A DNA stretch of 64,000 nucleotides from Sphingomonas sp. Lineage in GTDB: Bacteria > Pseudomonadota > Alphaproteobacteria > Sphingomonadales > Sphingomonadaceae. A model generated the notes under the pieces. That model saw only the letters and a list, made by a program, of their open reading frames with translations, searched no databases and was not told where the DNA came from. The stretch spans positions 1-64,000 of the forward strand of contig NZ_JAIESM010000009.1 in the NCBI RefSeq assembly GCF_019746015.1, given 5' to 3'. Position 1 is the stretch's first letter, and each line of letters begins with the position of its first letter. The position numbers and the translations under genes were made by a program. This document shows, piece by piece, positions 18,200-25,892 of this stretch.

Positions 18200-19500
18200 T
18201 CCGGCTTGTCCGGGTCCACGCCCGCAATCCCCATCGAGCGGTCCACCAGCCCGGTTCTGCTCATCCACCAGAACAGCAGCACGCCCGGCAGCGCCGCGAC
18301 CGTCGTCAGCAGATAGAAATTCACATAGCCCATCGCGTCGATCAGCGCGCCGGCGGTGGTGCCGGTCAGCAGCCGGCCGAAGATGCTCGCCGCCGCCGAG
18401 ATCAGCGCATATTGCGACGCGGTGAAGCGCACATCGGTGAGCGCGGAGAAATAGGCGACCACGCACACCCCGCCGATGCCGCTGGCGAAATTCTCGAACC
18501 CGATCGCGGCGGCCATGCCCAGATTGCTGTGCCCGGCGAGAGCAAGCCCGGCAAAGCTCAGATTGGTGAGCATCATCAGCACCAGCGACAGCAGCACCGA
18601 CCGCTTCATCCCCAGCCGCGCATAGAGCACGCCGCCGACGAAGATGCCGACCAGAAAGGCCAGAAAACCGATCCACACATCGTAAAAGGCGATCTCGTCA
18701 TTGGTGAATTTCAGATCGTCGAACAACAGGCGGAAGGTGAGGTTGGCAAGCGTGTCGCCCACCTTGTGGATGAGGATGAAGGCAAGGATCAGCATCGCGC
18801 CGGGCCGCTCCAGAAACTGGCGGAGCGGTTCGATCACCGCTGCCCCCACCCCGCGCGGGCCGGTGCGCGCGGCGGGGCGGTGCCGTTCGGGCTCACCCAG
18901 CAGCAACCCGGCGACCATCGCCGGCAGCGCGAACACCGCGCACAGCAGATAGGCATTGTGCCACCCGGCCCGCGCCGCGACATAAAGCGCCAGCGCTCCC
19001 GCCCCCGCCGAGCCCAGCCGCCAGCCATATTGCGACATGCCCGCACCCACGCCCAGCTGATGTGGCGCGAGCACTTCGATGCGATAGGCGTCGATCACAA
19101 TGTCAAAGGTGGCGCCCGCGATGCCGACCATGATTGCGGCGATCACAGTGGGCCAGATATCGGCCTTGTCCGGCTGCACCAGTGCCAGGTTGGTGACTGC
19201 AGCCATCACCAGCACGCCGGCCACGATCAGCCAGGACAGCCGCTGCCCCATCGCGCCGATCACCGGCAGGCGGACGCCATCGACAACCCACGCCCACAGC
19301 CATTTGAGATTGTAGACCAGAAAGGCCAGGCTGAACGCGGTGACGGTTTTCTTGTCGATGCCATCCTGCGCCAGCCGCGTGGTGAGCGTCGCGCCGATCA
19401 TCGCATAGGGAAAGCCCGACGAAATGCCGAGCGCGAGGGCGGCAAGCGGTGCCTTGTCGAAATAGGGCTTCACCCCTGCCCACAGCCCCTCTTCGCGCAA
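18196..19500 (-). CDS. ampG: AmpG-family muropeptide permease (MFS)
   Basis: This 434-aa transporter has about 12 hydrophobic segments. The N terminus reads ALALGISSGFPYAMIGATLT and LAFLVYNLKWLWAWVVDGVR, typical of AmpG, which imports anhydro-muropeptides for cell-wall recycling and influences beta-lactamase induction. FDIVIDAYRIEVL and GMSQYGWRLGSAGAG are further AmpG-like motifs. The start is probably TTG 19500, with GGGAG 6 nt upstream. Some AmpG-like MFS members transport other substrates, so the substrate is inferred from family only. It diverges from the Rieske oxygenase gene across a 58-bp gap. Confidence 0.88.
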   Translation of the reverse strand: MREEGLWAGVKPYFDKAPLAALALGISSGFPYAMIGATLTTRLAQDGIDKKTVTAFSLAFLVYNLKWLWAWVVDGVRLPVIGAMGQRLSWLIVAGVLVMAAVTNLALVQPDKADIWPTVIAAIMVGIAGATFDIVIDAYRIEVLAPHQLGVGAGMSQYGWRLGSAGAGALALYVAARAGWHNAYLLCAVFALPAMVAGLLLGEPERHRPAARTGPRGVGAAVIEPLRQFLERPGAMLILAFILIHKVGDTLANLTFRLLFDDLKFTNDEIAFYDVWIGFLAFLVGIFVGGVLYARLGMKRSVLLSLVLMMLTNLSFAGLALAGHSNLGMAAAIGFENFASGIGGVCVVAYFSALTDVRFTASQYALISAAASIFGRLLTGTTAGALIDAMGYVNFYLLTTVAALPGVLLFWWMSRTGLVDRSMGIAGVDPDKPD

Positions 19501-19558
19501 CGCTTGCTCCCTTCACCAATCGGCGCAACACTAGCGGGAAAACGAGAGAGGGAAAGCC

Positions 19559-20701
19559 ATGAACGTCCATGCACCGCAGGGGCTGAAGCCCACCCCCGGC
19601 CAGCTGGCGCTGGCGCAGGCGCTGGCGGCGGGGGGAACGCGGGCCACCGCCGGCATCTGCCATGTCGCGGCTGACGCCTATGTGAGCGAGGCGCGCCATG
19701 CGGCGGAACAGGCGCGGATCTTTGCCCGCGTGCCGCTGGTCATTGCGCCCTCGGCCCTGCTGCCGGCGGCCAATATGGCAGTGCCGCATGACGGGTTCGG
19801 CAAGCCGCTGCTCGTCACCCGCGATGCCGGTGGCACGGCGCATGTGTTCCTGAACGTATGCCGGCACCGGGGAACCCGGCTGGTGGAGGGGACCGAGCCC
19901 GTCTGTGCGCGGCGGCTGGTCTGCCCTTATCATGCGTGGAGCTATCGCCTTGATGGCGCGCTCGCCGCGCTGCCCCGGCCGGAGACCTTCCCGGGCCTCG
20001 ACAAGGGCGATTTCGGCCTGAAGCGCCTGCCCACGGTGGAGGCGGGCGGGCTGATCTGGTTCGCGTTTGACGAGGGCGCCGATTTTGCCGAGCCGCTGGC
20101 GCTGGGGGCCGATTTCGACGCCTTTGCGCTCGCCGACCAGCATCTGTTCCGCCGCCGCACCCACCGCGTGCAGGCCAACTGGAAACTCATCATGGACGCG
20201 TTTCTGGAGAGCTATCACGTCCAGCGGCTGCATTCGGAGACGATCGGCAAATTCTTCAAGGACGGCGTCACCACCGGCGACTCAATCGGCGTGCATCAGC
20301 GCTCTGCCGTGGGGCGCGAGGCCGACCTGATCGCGGCGGCGCAGGGCGACTGGGGCCAGCTGCGCGCGGCGATCACCTATACCTATCAGCTGTTTCCCGG
20401 CACGGTGCTGATCGTCAGCCCCGATTACATCAACCTGATGGTGATGATGCCGCAGTCAGCGGGCGAGGTGCTGGTGGAGGATTTCATGCTGATCCCCGCC
20501 CCGCCCGAAAGCGACAAGGCACGCGACCATTGGGAACGCAGCTGGGCGCTGCTCGACGGGCGCGTCTTCGCGGCGGAGGATTTCCGCGCTGCCGAACTGG
20601 GCCAGCAGGGGTTGAGCGCGGGCGCGATCGACCAGATTACGCTCGGCACGCTGGAAACCGGCATCCGCCGCTTTCACGACATGGTCGAAGCCCGGCTTTA
20701 G
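19559..20701 (+). CDS. Rieske non-heme iron oxygenase, alpha-subunit type
   Basis: This 380-aa protein has the Rieske [2Fe-2S] motif [10 protein letters not shown]...[10 protein letters not shown] (Cys-x-His and Cys-x2-His) and the mononuclear iron site in [17 protein letters not shown] (two His), as in ring-hydroxylating oxygenase large subunits. No reductase, ferredoxin or small subunit is adjacent, so the electron donor is encoded elsewhere and the substrate cannot be deduced. Members of this single-component group act on aromatics, sterols or betaine-like compounds. The ATG follows a GAGGGAAA ribosome site. The stop overlaps the convergent receiver gene by 4 nt. Confidence 0.9.
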   Translation: MNVHAPQGLKPTPGQLALAQALAAGGTRATAGICHVAADAYVSEARHAAEQARIFARVPLVIAPSALLPAANMAVPHDGFGKPLLVTRDAGGTAHVFLNVCRHRGTRLVEGTEPVCARRLVCPYHAWSYRLDGALAALPRPETFPGLDKGDFGLKRLPTVEAGGLIWFAFDEGADFAEPLALGADFDAFALADQHLFRRRTHRVQANWKLIMDAFLESYHVQRLHSETIGKFFKDGVTTGDSIGVHQRSAVGREADLIAAAQGDWGQLRAAITYTYQLFPGTVLIVSPDYINLMVMMPQSAGEVLVEDFMLIPAPPESDKARDHWERSWALLDGRVFAAEDFRAAELGQQGLSAGAIDQITLGTLETGIRRFHDMVEARL

Positions 20702-21144
20702 GGGCAGGCCCCAGGCTCGAACAGGGTCAAGCCGCGCGGCATCCGCTGGGGCCGGTCGCCCTTTGAAACCTGTTCGATGACGCCGATCGCAGCGAGCAGG
20801 TCGCGCTGGCGATAGGGCTTGGCCAGCCAGCCATCGGCCACGTCCTGTGCTTCGGGCGGGCATTTGGTCGTCACGAACAATGTGCGCGCCTGCCGCGCCC
20901 GGGCCGCGCGTGCCACCTCCAGCCCGGTGCCATCGGCCAGGCAGATATCGGCCACCACCAGATCGATCGTCGCGCCGCTTTCGATGAGCGCGACGGCGCT
21001 GGCCGCGGTGTCGGTGGTGGCAACCACGCCATAGCCTTCATGGCTCAGCAGATGTTGCGTATCGAACGCGGTGACCGGCTCATCCTCCACGATCAGCACG
21101 CGCTGCAGCACCGGCTTCTTTCTGGCGAACAACATCGAACCCAT
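20698..21144 (-). CDS. Stand-alone receiver-domain response regulator
   Basis: This protein of about 148 aa consists of one CheY-like receiver domain: [15 protein letters not shown] (acidic pair), [16 protein letters not shown] (phospho-acceptor Asp), LFVTTK (conserved Thr) and [15 protein letters not shown] (conserved Lys). There is no output domain, only a short tail. Start is ATG 21144 (AGGGAGG 2 nt upstream) or ATG 21135 (11 nt); the longer is given. No cognate kinase is adjacent. Similar single-domain regulators in alphaproteobacteria are fed by HWE/HisKA2 kinases, but the partner is unknown. Convergent with the Rieske gene. Confidence 0.88.
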   Translation of the reverse strand: MGSMLFARKKPVLQRVLIVEDEPVTAFDTQHLLSHEGYGVVATTDTAASAVALIESGATIDLVVADICLADGTGLEVARAARARQARTLFVTTKCPPEAQDVADGWLAKPYRQRDLLAAIGVIEQVSKGDRPQRMPRGLTLFEPGACP

Positions 21145-21279
21145 GGCCTCCCTGCCGGGCATTACCCGCGCCCATCCGCCCAAGATGGGAAGTGATTGTG
21201 GCCAATCCAGAGGCAATGTTGGTGATAAATGTGGCAATGAGGCTGGGCACCGCCCCCGGCTTCGCGCTATGCGCACGCG

Positions 21280-22392
21280 ATGGCAGACCCCACGCCTTCC
21301 GAAGACGGCCGATCCGGCCAGCGCATTGCCAAGCTGCTCGCCCGCGCCGGCATCGCCTCGCGCCGCGAGATCGAGCGGATGATTGCCGAGGGGCGCGTGG
21401 CGCTGAACGGCACCGCGCTCACCACGCCGGCCATGGTGCTGCCCTCGCTCGCCGGGGTGACGGTGGATGGCCAGCCGGTCGCGGCCCCGGCGCCGGCGCG
21501 GCTGTTCCTCTATCACAAGCCCAACGGGCTGCTGGTCACCGAGCGTGATCCCAAGGGGCGGCGCACCATTTTCGATGCGCTGCCCGACGATCTGCCCCGG
21601 CTGATGCCGGTCGGGCGGCTCGACCTCAATACCGAGGGGCTGCTGCTGCTCACCACCGATGGCGAGCTCAAGCGCCAGCTGGAGCTGCCGGCAACCGGCG
21701 TCGAGCGGGCTTATCGCGCGCGCGCCTATGGCCAGGTCAGCCAGGCCCAGCTTGAGGAACTGATCGAGGGGGTGGAGATCGAGGGCGTGCGCTATGGCTC
21801 GATCAACGCCAATCTCGAACGGCGCACCGGTGCGAATGTGTGGATCGAGATGATCCTGACCGAGGGCAAGAACCGCGAAGTACGCCGCGTGCTGGAGCAT
21901 CTGGGCCTGCGCGTCTCGCGGCTGATCCGCACGCGCTATGGCCCGTTCCTGCTCGGCGATCTGGCGCCGGGAGAGATCGGCGAGGTGCGCCAGCATGACG
22001 TGATCGGCTTTCGCCGCGATCCGCGCCGCCCCGCCGCCGAACCGCCAGCACTGAAACCCGCCGGCCGCCAGAGCCGCCGCGCCGCCCCCCGGCCGCTGGG
22101 CGAGGCGCCGGTCGCGCCGGAACCCAAGCGCGCGCCGCCCAAGCCGCGCGCCCGAACCGATGAAACGCCGTCGGCGGGCACGGCGAAGCCCCGGGTGCGG
22201 CTGTCACCCCGCCCCGCCAATGGCGATGCCCCCGCGTCAAAGCGCGCGCCCGCGAAACCCGGCCGGCCGACCCGCCATGCCCGCCCGGCCGATGGCGACG
22301 CGCCCGCAAAGCTCGGCCGCGCACAGCGCCCCGCCAGCAATCGTCGCCGTCGCCCGGGCGATGCGCGACCGTCGCGTCCGCGGGGCAAGTAA
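21280..22392 (+). CDS. rRNA pseudouridine synthase, RsuA/RluB/RluE family, with long basic tail
   Basis: This 370-aa enzyme has an S4 domain (RIAKLLARAGIASRREIERM) and the catalytic domain with GRLDLNTEGLLLLTTDGELK (catalytic Asp in the GRLD motif), then EGKNREVRRVLEHLGLRVSR, which defines the RsuA/RluB/RluE/RluF family. Residues from about 250 on are an Arg/Ala/Pro-rich disordered extension, common in alphaproteobacterial homologues. RluB (23S position 2605) is the likeliest subfamily but cannot be fixed here. It overlaps rsmD by 1 nt (TAATG), and both modify rRNA. Confidence 0.92.
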   Translation: MADPTPSEDGRSGQRIAKLLARAGIASRREIERMIAEGRVALNGTALTTPAMVLPSLAGVTVDGQPVAAPAPARLFLYHKPNGLLVTERDPKGRRTIFDALPDDLPRLMPVGRLDLNTEGLLLLTTDGELKRQLELPATGVERAYRARAYGQVSQAQLEELIEGVEIEGVRYGSINANLERRTGANVWIEMILTEGKNREVRRVLEHLGLRVSRLIRTRYGPFLLGDLAPGEIGEVRQHDVIGFRRDPRRPAAEPPALKPAGRQSRRAAPRPLGEAPVAPEPKRAPPKPRARTDETPSAGTAKPRVRLSPRPANGDAPASKRAPAKPGRPTRHARPADGDAPAKLGRAQRPASNRRRRPGDARPSRPRGK

Positions 22393-22928
22393 TGCGGGTG
22401 ATTGCCGGCACCTGGCGCGGGCGCCCGCTCGCCGCGCCCAAGGGCGATACCACCCGCCCCACCGCTGATCGCACGCGCGAGGCGCTGTTCTCCATGCTCA
22501 CCAGCCGCCTTGGCAGTTTTGAGGGGCTGGCGGTGGGCGATTTCTTCGCCGGTTCAGGCGCGCTCGGGATCGAGGCGCTGTCGCGGGGCGCGGCATCCTG
22601 CCTGTTCGTCGAGCAGGACCGGGCCGCCCTCGATACGCTGCGTGCCAATCTCACGCGGCTGGGCGCGACGGGCGATGTGCGCGGCGTCTCGGTCATGGCG
22701 CTCGGCCCGGCGCCGGCACCGCTCGACCTGATCCTGATGGACCCGCCCTATCGTTCCGGCGCGGGTGCCGTCGCGCTCGACAAGCTGGCGCGGCTGGGCT
22801 GGGTGAGCGCGGGCAGCTGGATCAGCATCGAGACCGCCGCCGATGAAGAGGTTCAGGTTGCCGGCTTCACCGCCGACGCCACCCGCACCCATGGCAAGGC
22901 GCGGCTCACCCTGCTGCGCGCGGGCTGA
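22392..22928 (+). CDS. rsmD: 16S rRNA (guanine966-N2)-methyltransferase
   Basis: RsmD methylates G966 of 16S rRNA during 30S assembly. The 178-aa protein has MRVIAGTWRGRPLAAPKGDT, TRPTADRTREALFSMLTSRL, the SAM-binding DFFAGSGALGIEALSRGAAS and the catalytic DPPYRSGAG. All conserved blocks are present at normal length. Its ATG overlaps the stop of the pseudouridine synthase by one base, so the two rRNA-modification genes are probably co-translated. It ends 5 bp before the convergent pit gene. Confidence 0.96.
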   Translation: MRVIAGTWRGRPLAAPKGDTTRPTADRTREALFSMLTSRLGSFEGLAVGDFFAGSGALGIEALSRGAASCLFVEQDRAALDTLRANLTRLGATGDVRGVSVMALGPAPAPLDLILMDPPYRSGAGAVALDKLARLGWVSAGSWISIETAADEEVQVAGFTADATRTHGKARLTLLRAG

Positions 22929-22933
22929 GCGGC

Positions 22934-24577
22934 TCAGGCGGTGCCGATGGCGCGCGCCACCGTCAGGAACAGCCAGTAAAGCCCGCCCGACAGCGCAATC
23001 GTCGCCGGCAGGGTCATCACCCAGGCCAGCACCATGTTGCGGATGGTGCGCGCCTGCAGCCCGGCGCCATTGGCCACCGAGGCGCCGGCCACGCCGCTCG
23101 ACAGGATATGCGTGGTCGACACCGGCAGGCCGAAACGCTCGGCCAGCGTAATCGTCATCGCCGTCACCAGCTCGGCCACCGCGCCCATGCCATAGGTAAG
23201 GTGCGACTTGCCGATGCGCTCGCCCACCGTCACCACGATGCGCTTCCACCCCACCATGGTGCCCAGCCCCAGCGCGATCGCGACCGCCACCTTCACCCAC
23301 ATCGGGATATAGCGGGTCGCCCCTTCCAGGCCGTGCTGATAATCGGTGATCGCGGTCTTTTCCGTCTCGGTGAACTTCGCGTTGGGCGCCTTCAGCGCCA
23401 GCTTTGACGCATCAAGCGCCAGATACATATCGGTGCGCACGCTCTGTATGGTGCCGGGCGACAGCTTCGCCATCGTGCCGGCGGTGCGCAGCGCGCGCGC
23501 GGTTTCGCGCGACACCGTGGCAAGTGCTGCCTGAATTTCAGCACCTTCCGCCGATTTGGTCTTCAACGCGCTAGCCAGCTGGTCGCGCGCGCTGGCCAGC
23601 GGCAGGCGGACATCGCCACCATGCGCGGCAAAGGCGCCGGCAGCCGCTTCCGCCTGCGCCACCAGCTTGGGCGTCTGCGCATCGTCCAGCGTGCGGTTGA
23701 GCGCATAGGCGGTCGGCGCGCAGCCAATCAGGATCAGCATGATCAGCCCCATGCCCTTCTGCCCGTCATTGCTGCCATGGGTGAAGGAAACGGCGGTGCA
23801 GGTGAAGATCAGCAGCGCGCGGATGCCGGTGGGCGGCGGCGCCTCCCCTTCCGGCGCGCGATAGAGCGCGGGATTGCGCAGCAGCGCGCGCATCGCCAGC
23901 AGCAGCAGGATCGCGCCGAAAAAGCCGATCATCGGGCTGACCAGCAGCGCCGACAGCACCTTTTGCGCCTGGCTCCAGTCCACGCCACTGGTGCCGCTGG
24001 TGCCGCCGGCGATGATCTGGTTGGCGAAACCCACGCCCAGGATGGAGCCGATCAGTGCATGGCTCGACGAATTGGGGAGGCCGACATACCAGGTCGCGAC
24101 GTTCCACAGCACTGCCGCCAGCAGCAGCGCAAAGATCATGGCGAACCCGGCATTGCTGCCCACGTTCAGGATCAGCTCGACCGGCAGCAGCGTGATGATC
24201 GAATAGGCCACCGCCCCGCTGGAGAACATAACCCCCAGGAAATTGAACAGGCCCGACCAGAATACTGCCAGCGGCGCCGGCATTGCATGGGTGTAGATGA
24301 CCGTCGCCACCGCATTGGCGGTGTCGTGAAAGCCGTTCACGAATTCAAAGCCCAAGGCGATGAGCAGCGCGACGACCAGAAACGCGATCACCGCGCCGCC
24401 CATCTGCTCACCCACCGACTGCGTATCGCCCAGCACCGAGAGCAGCGCATAGGCAAAGCCGCCCACCAGAGTGCCCAGGAAAAGCCAGCGGGCGAGGCCG
24501 GGCACGGGGCGGTCAAGCTGCGGCCCGCGGGGCGGCGGCGCGGCTGCCTTTGCCGCTGCTGTCGAACTGAAAGACAT
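22934..24577 (-). CDS. pit: Inorganic phosphate transporter, PiT family
   Basis: This 547-aa permease has the two PiT signatures: GFEFVNGFHDTANAVATVIY near the N terminus and GAVAELVTAMTITLAERFGL followed by PVSTTHILSSGVAGA near the C terminus. About 10-12 hydrophobic segments flank a long hydrophilic central insert (about residues 285-425), typical of larger Pit proteins. PiT transporters move metal-phosphate with protons at low affinity. The start MSFSSTAAA was chosen for its GGGGGG 3 nt upstream and because the upstream frame lacks PiT similarity. A candidate PHO box lies 24 bp before the ATG. Confidence 0.93.
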   Translation of the reverse strand: MSFSSTAAAKAAAPPPRGPQLDRPVPGLARWLFLGTLVGGFAYALLSVLGDTQSVGEQMGGAVIAFLVVALLIALGFEFVNGFHDTANAVATVIYTHAMPAPLAVFWSGLFNFLGVMFSSGAVAYSIITLLPVELILNVGSNAGFAMIFALLLAAVLWNVATWYVGLPNSSSHALIGSILGVGFANQIIAGGTSGTSGVDWSQAQKVLSALLVSPMIGFFGAILLLLAMRALLRNPALYRAPEGEAPPPTGIRALLIFTCTAVSFTHGSNDGQKGMGLIMLILIGCAPTAYALNRTLDDAQTPKLVAQAEAAAGAFAAHGGDVRLPLASARDQLASALKTKSAEGAEIQAALATVSRETARALRTAGTMAKLSPGTIQSVRTDMYLALDASKLALKAPNAKFTETEKTAITDYQHGLEGATRYIPMWVKVAVAIALGLGTMVGWKRIVVTVGERIGKSHLTYGMGAVAELVTAMTITLAERFGLPVSTTHILSSGVAGASVANGAGLQARTIRNMVLAWVMTLPATIALSGGLYWLFLTVARAIGTA

Positions 24578-24600
24578 GAACCCCCCGTTGCGACGCCGAT

Positions 24601-24618
24601 ATGTCAACGCCGTTACAG
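24601..24618 (-). promoter_or_regulatory. Candidate PHO box (PhoB site) upstream of pit
   Basis: The minus strand reads CTGTAACGGCGTTGACAT, two 7-bp half-sites 11 bp apart resembling the PHO box consensus CTGTCAT-N4-CTGTCAT. Its 3' edge is 24 bp before the pit ATG, close enough that bound PhoB could repress rather than activate. Confidence 0.4.
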
Positions 24619-24698
24619 TCGGCGCACCTTCTGGCACGCAGGGCGGGTTGCGGGCAAGCGGCGCTTCACAGCCGGCGCGCTTGCGCTATGAAGCGCGC

Positions 24699-25853
24699 GT
24701 GTCCGGCGCCCCTCCCCCACCGCTCAAGGTGCTTACGTTCCTGAACAGCTTTCACCCCGGCGGGGTGGAGCGGGTGGCTTTGCGCATGAATGCGCAGTGG
24801 CGGGCGATGGGCATTTCAGCGCCGGTCTATATCGGCCGCGACGAGGGCAGCGCGCGCGATGCGGCCGCGGGCGCCGATGTGCGCATCATCCCCGGCGATC
24901 CGTCCGCGGCGCGCGCGCAGGGCATCCGCTGGATGGTGCGGCACCTGCCCGGCATCGTGCGGGCGGAGGCCCCCGACATCCTGTTCTGCGCCGGCAACAC
25001 TTATACGGCGGTGGCAGCGGCGGTGAAGCTGGCGCTGGGCCGCGCCTGCCCGCCGGTGCTGGTGAAGATCAGCAACGATCTGGAACGGCGCGACATGGGG
25101 CCGTTGCTGCGGCTTGGCTATCACCGCTGGGTGGCGCTGCAGGGGCAGCTGCTCGACCATTTCATCGCAATGGCGCCGGCGATGGTGCCCGAGATGGAGG
25201 CACGGCTGGGCGTGCCCGCCGCGCGGATCAGCGTGGTGAACGATCCGGTGCTGCGCGCGGAAGAACTCGCCGCGCTGGCCACGCTGCGGCAGCGGGCGCC
25301 GCACCACGCCGGCGGCCGACGCTTCCTGGCGATCGGCCGGCTTGCCCCGCAGAAGAATTTTCCGCTGCTGCTCGAGGCTTTTGCGAAAATGGCGGCAGCG
25401 GAAGACCGGCTGAAGCTGCTCGGCGACGGGCCGGAGCGCGACATGCTGCAGGCGCGGGCCGCCGCGCTGGGCATTGCCGACCGGCTGTCGATGCCGGGTC
25501 ATGTCGGCGATCTGAAGCCATGGCTCGCCGATGCCGACATCTTCGTCATGTCCTCCGATTATGAGGGCGTGCCGGCCGTGGTGATCGAGGCGATTGCCGC
25601 GCAGCTGGCGATGGTCGTCACCGATTGCAGCGTGTCGATGCGCGACCTGCTGGGCCAGGGGCGGTTCGGCGCGCTCGTGCCGGTGCGCGATGCGGCGGCG
25701 CTGGCGGCGGCTATGGGGGCGGCACCGCGCGGCCAGCCCGATCCCGCCGCCGCCACCGACCATGCCCGGCAGTTCACGCTGGAGGCAGGCGCCGATGCCT
25801 ATCTGGCGGTGATGCGACAGCTGGTCGCCGCCCGCGCCGCCCGTGCGCGATAG
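24699..25853 (+). CDS. GT4-family glycosyltransferase
   Basis: This protein of about 384 aa has the GT-B fold pattern of family 4. The N terminus reads LKVLTFLNSFHPGGVERVAL with the GGVE loop. The C-terminal nucleotide-sugar domain has FLAIGRLAPQKNFPLLLEAF and KLLGDGPERDMLQARAAALG, then DIFVMSSDYEGVPAVVIEA with the E-x7-E motif. It probably transfers a sugar to a lipid or envelope glycan on the cytoplasmic side. Donor and acceptor cannot be inferred. The start is taken as GTG 24699; the open frame extends 76 codons upstream into the divergent pit gene and is not plausible there. Confidence 0.85.
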   Translation: MSGAPPPPLKVLTFLNSFHPGGVERVALRMNAQWRAMGISAPVYIGRDEGSARDAAAGADVRIIPGDPSAARAQGIRWMVRHLPGIVRAEAPDILFCAGNTYTAVAAAVKLALGRACPPVLVKISNDLERRDMGPLLRLGYHRWVALQGQLLDHFIAMAPAMVPEMEARLGVPAARISVVNDPVLRAEELAALATLRQRAPHHAGGRRFLAIGRLAPQKNFPLLLEAFAKMAAAEDRLKLLGDGPERDMLQARAAALGIADRLSMPGHVGDLKPWLADADIFVMSSDYEGVPAVVIEAIAAQLAMVVTDCSVSMRDLLGQGRFGALVPVRDAAALAAAMGAAPRGQPDPAAATDHARQFTLEAGADAYLAVMRQLVAARAARAR

Positions 25854-25874
25854 GGCATTGCCCGGCGCGGCGCT

Positions 25875-25889
25875 GTTCCCTAGGTGTTC
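25875..25889 (+). promoter_or_regulatory. LexA (SOS) box at the uvrD start
   Basis: GTTC-CCTAGGT-GTTC is an exact match to the alphaproteobacterial LexA consensus GTTC-N7-GTTC. It ends 3 bp before the uvrD ATG at 25893, so bound LexA would block transcription or initiation directly. The position argues against the alternative GTG 25884 start, which lies inside the box. Confidence 0.75.
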
Positions 25890-25892
25890 ACC

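Noticed and set aside
20698..21996. A 432-aa frame whose C terminus is the receiver protein
   Set aside because: Residues before the receiver are antisense to the pseudouridine synthase and have no domain; the receiver start is at 21144 or 21135.
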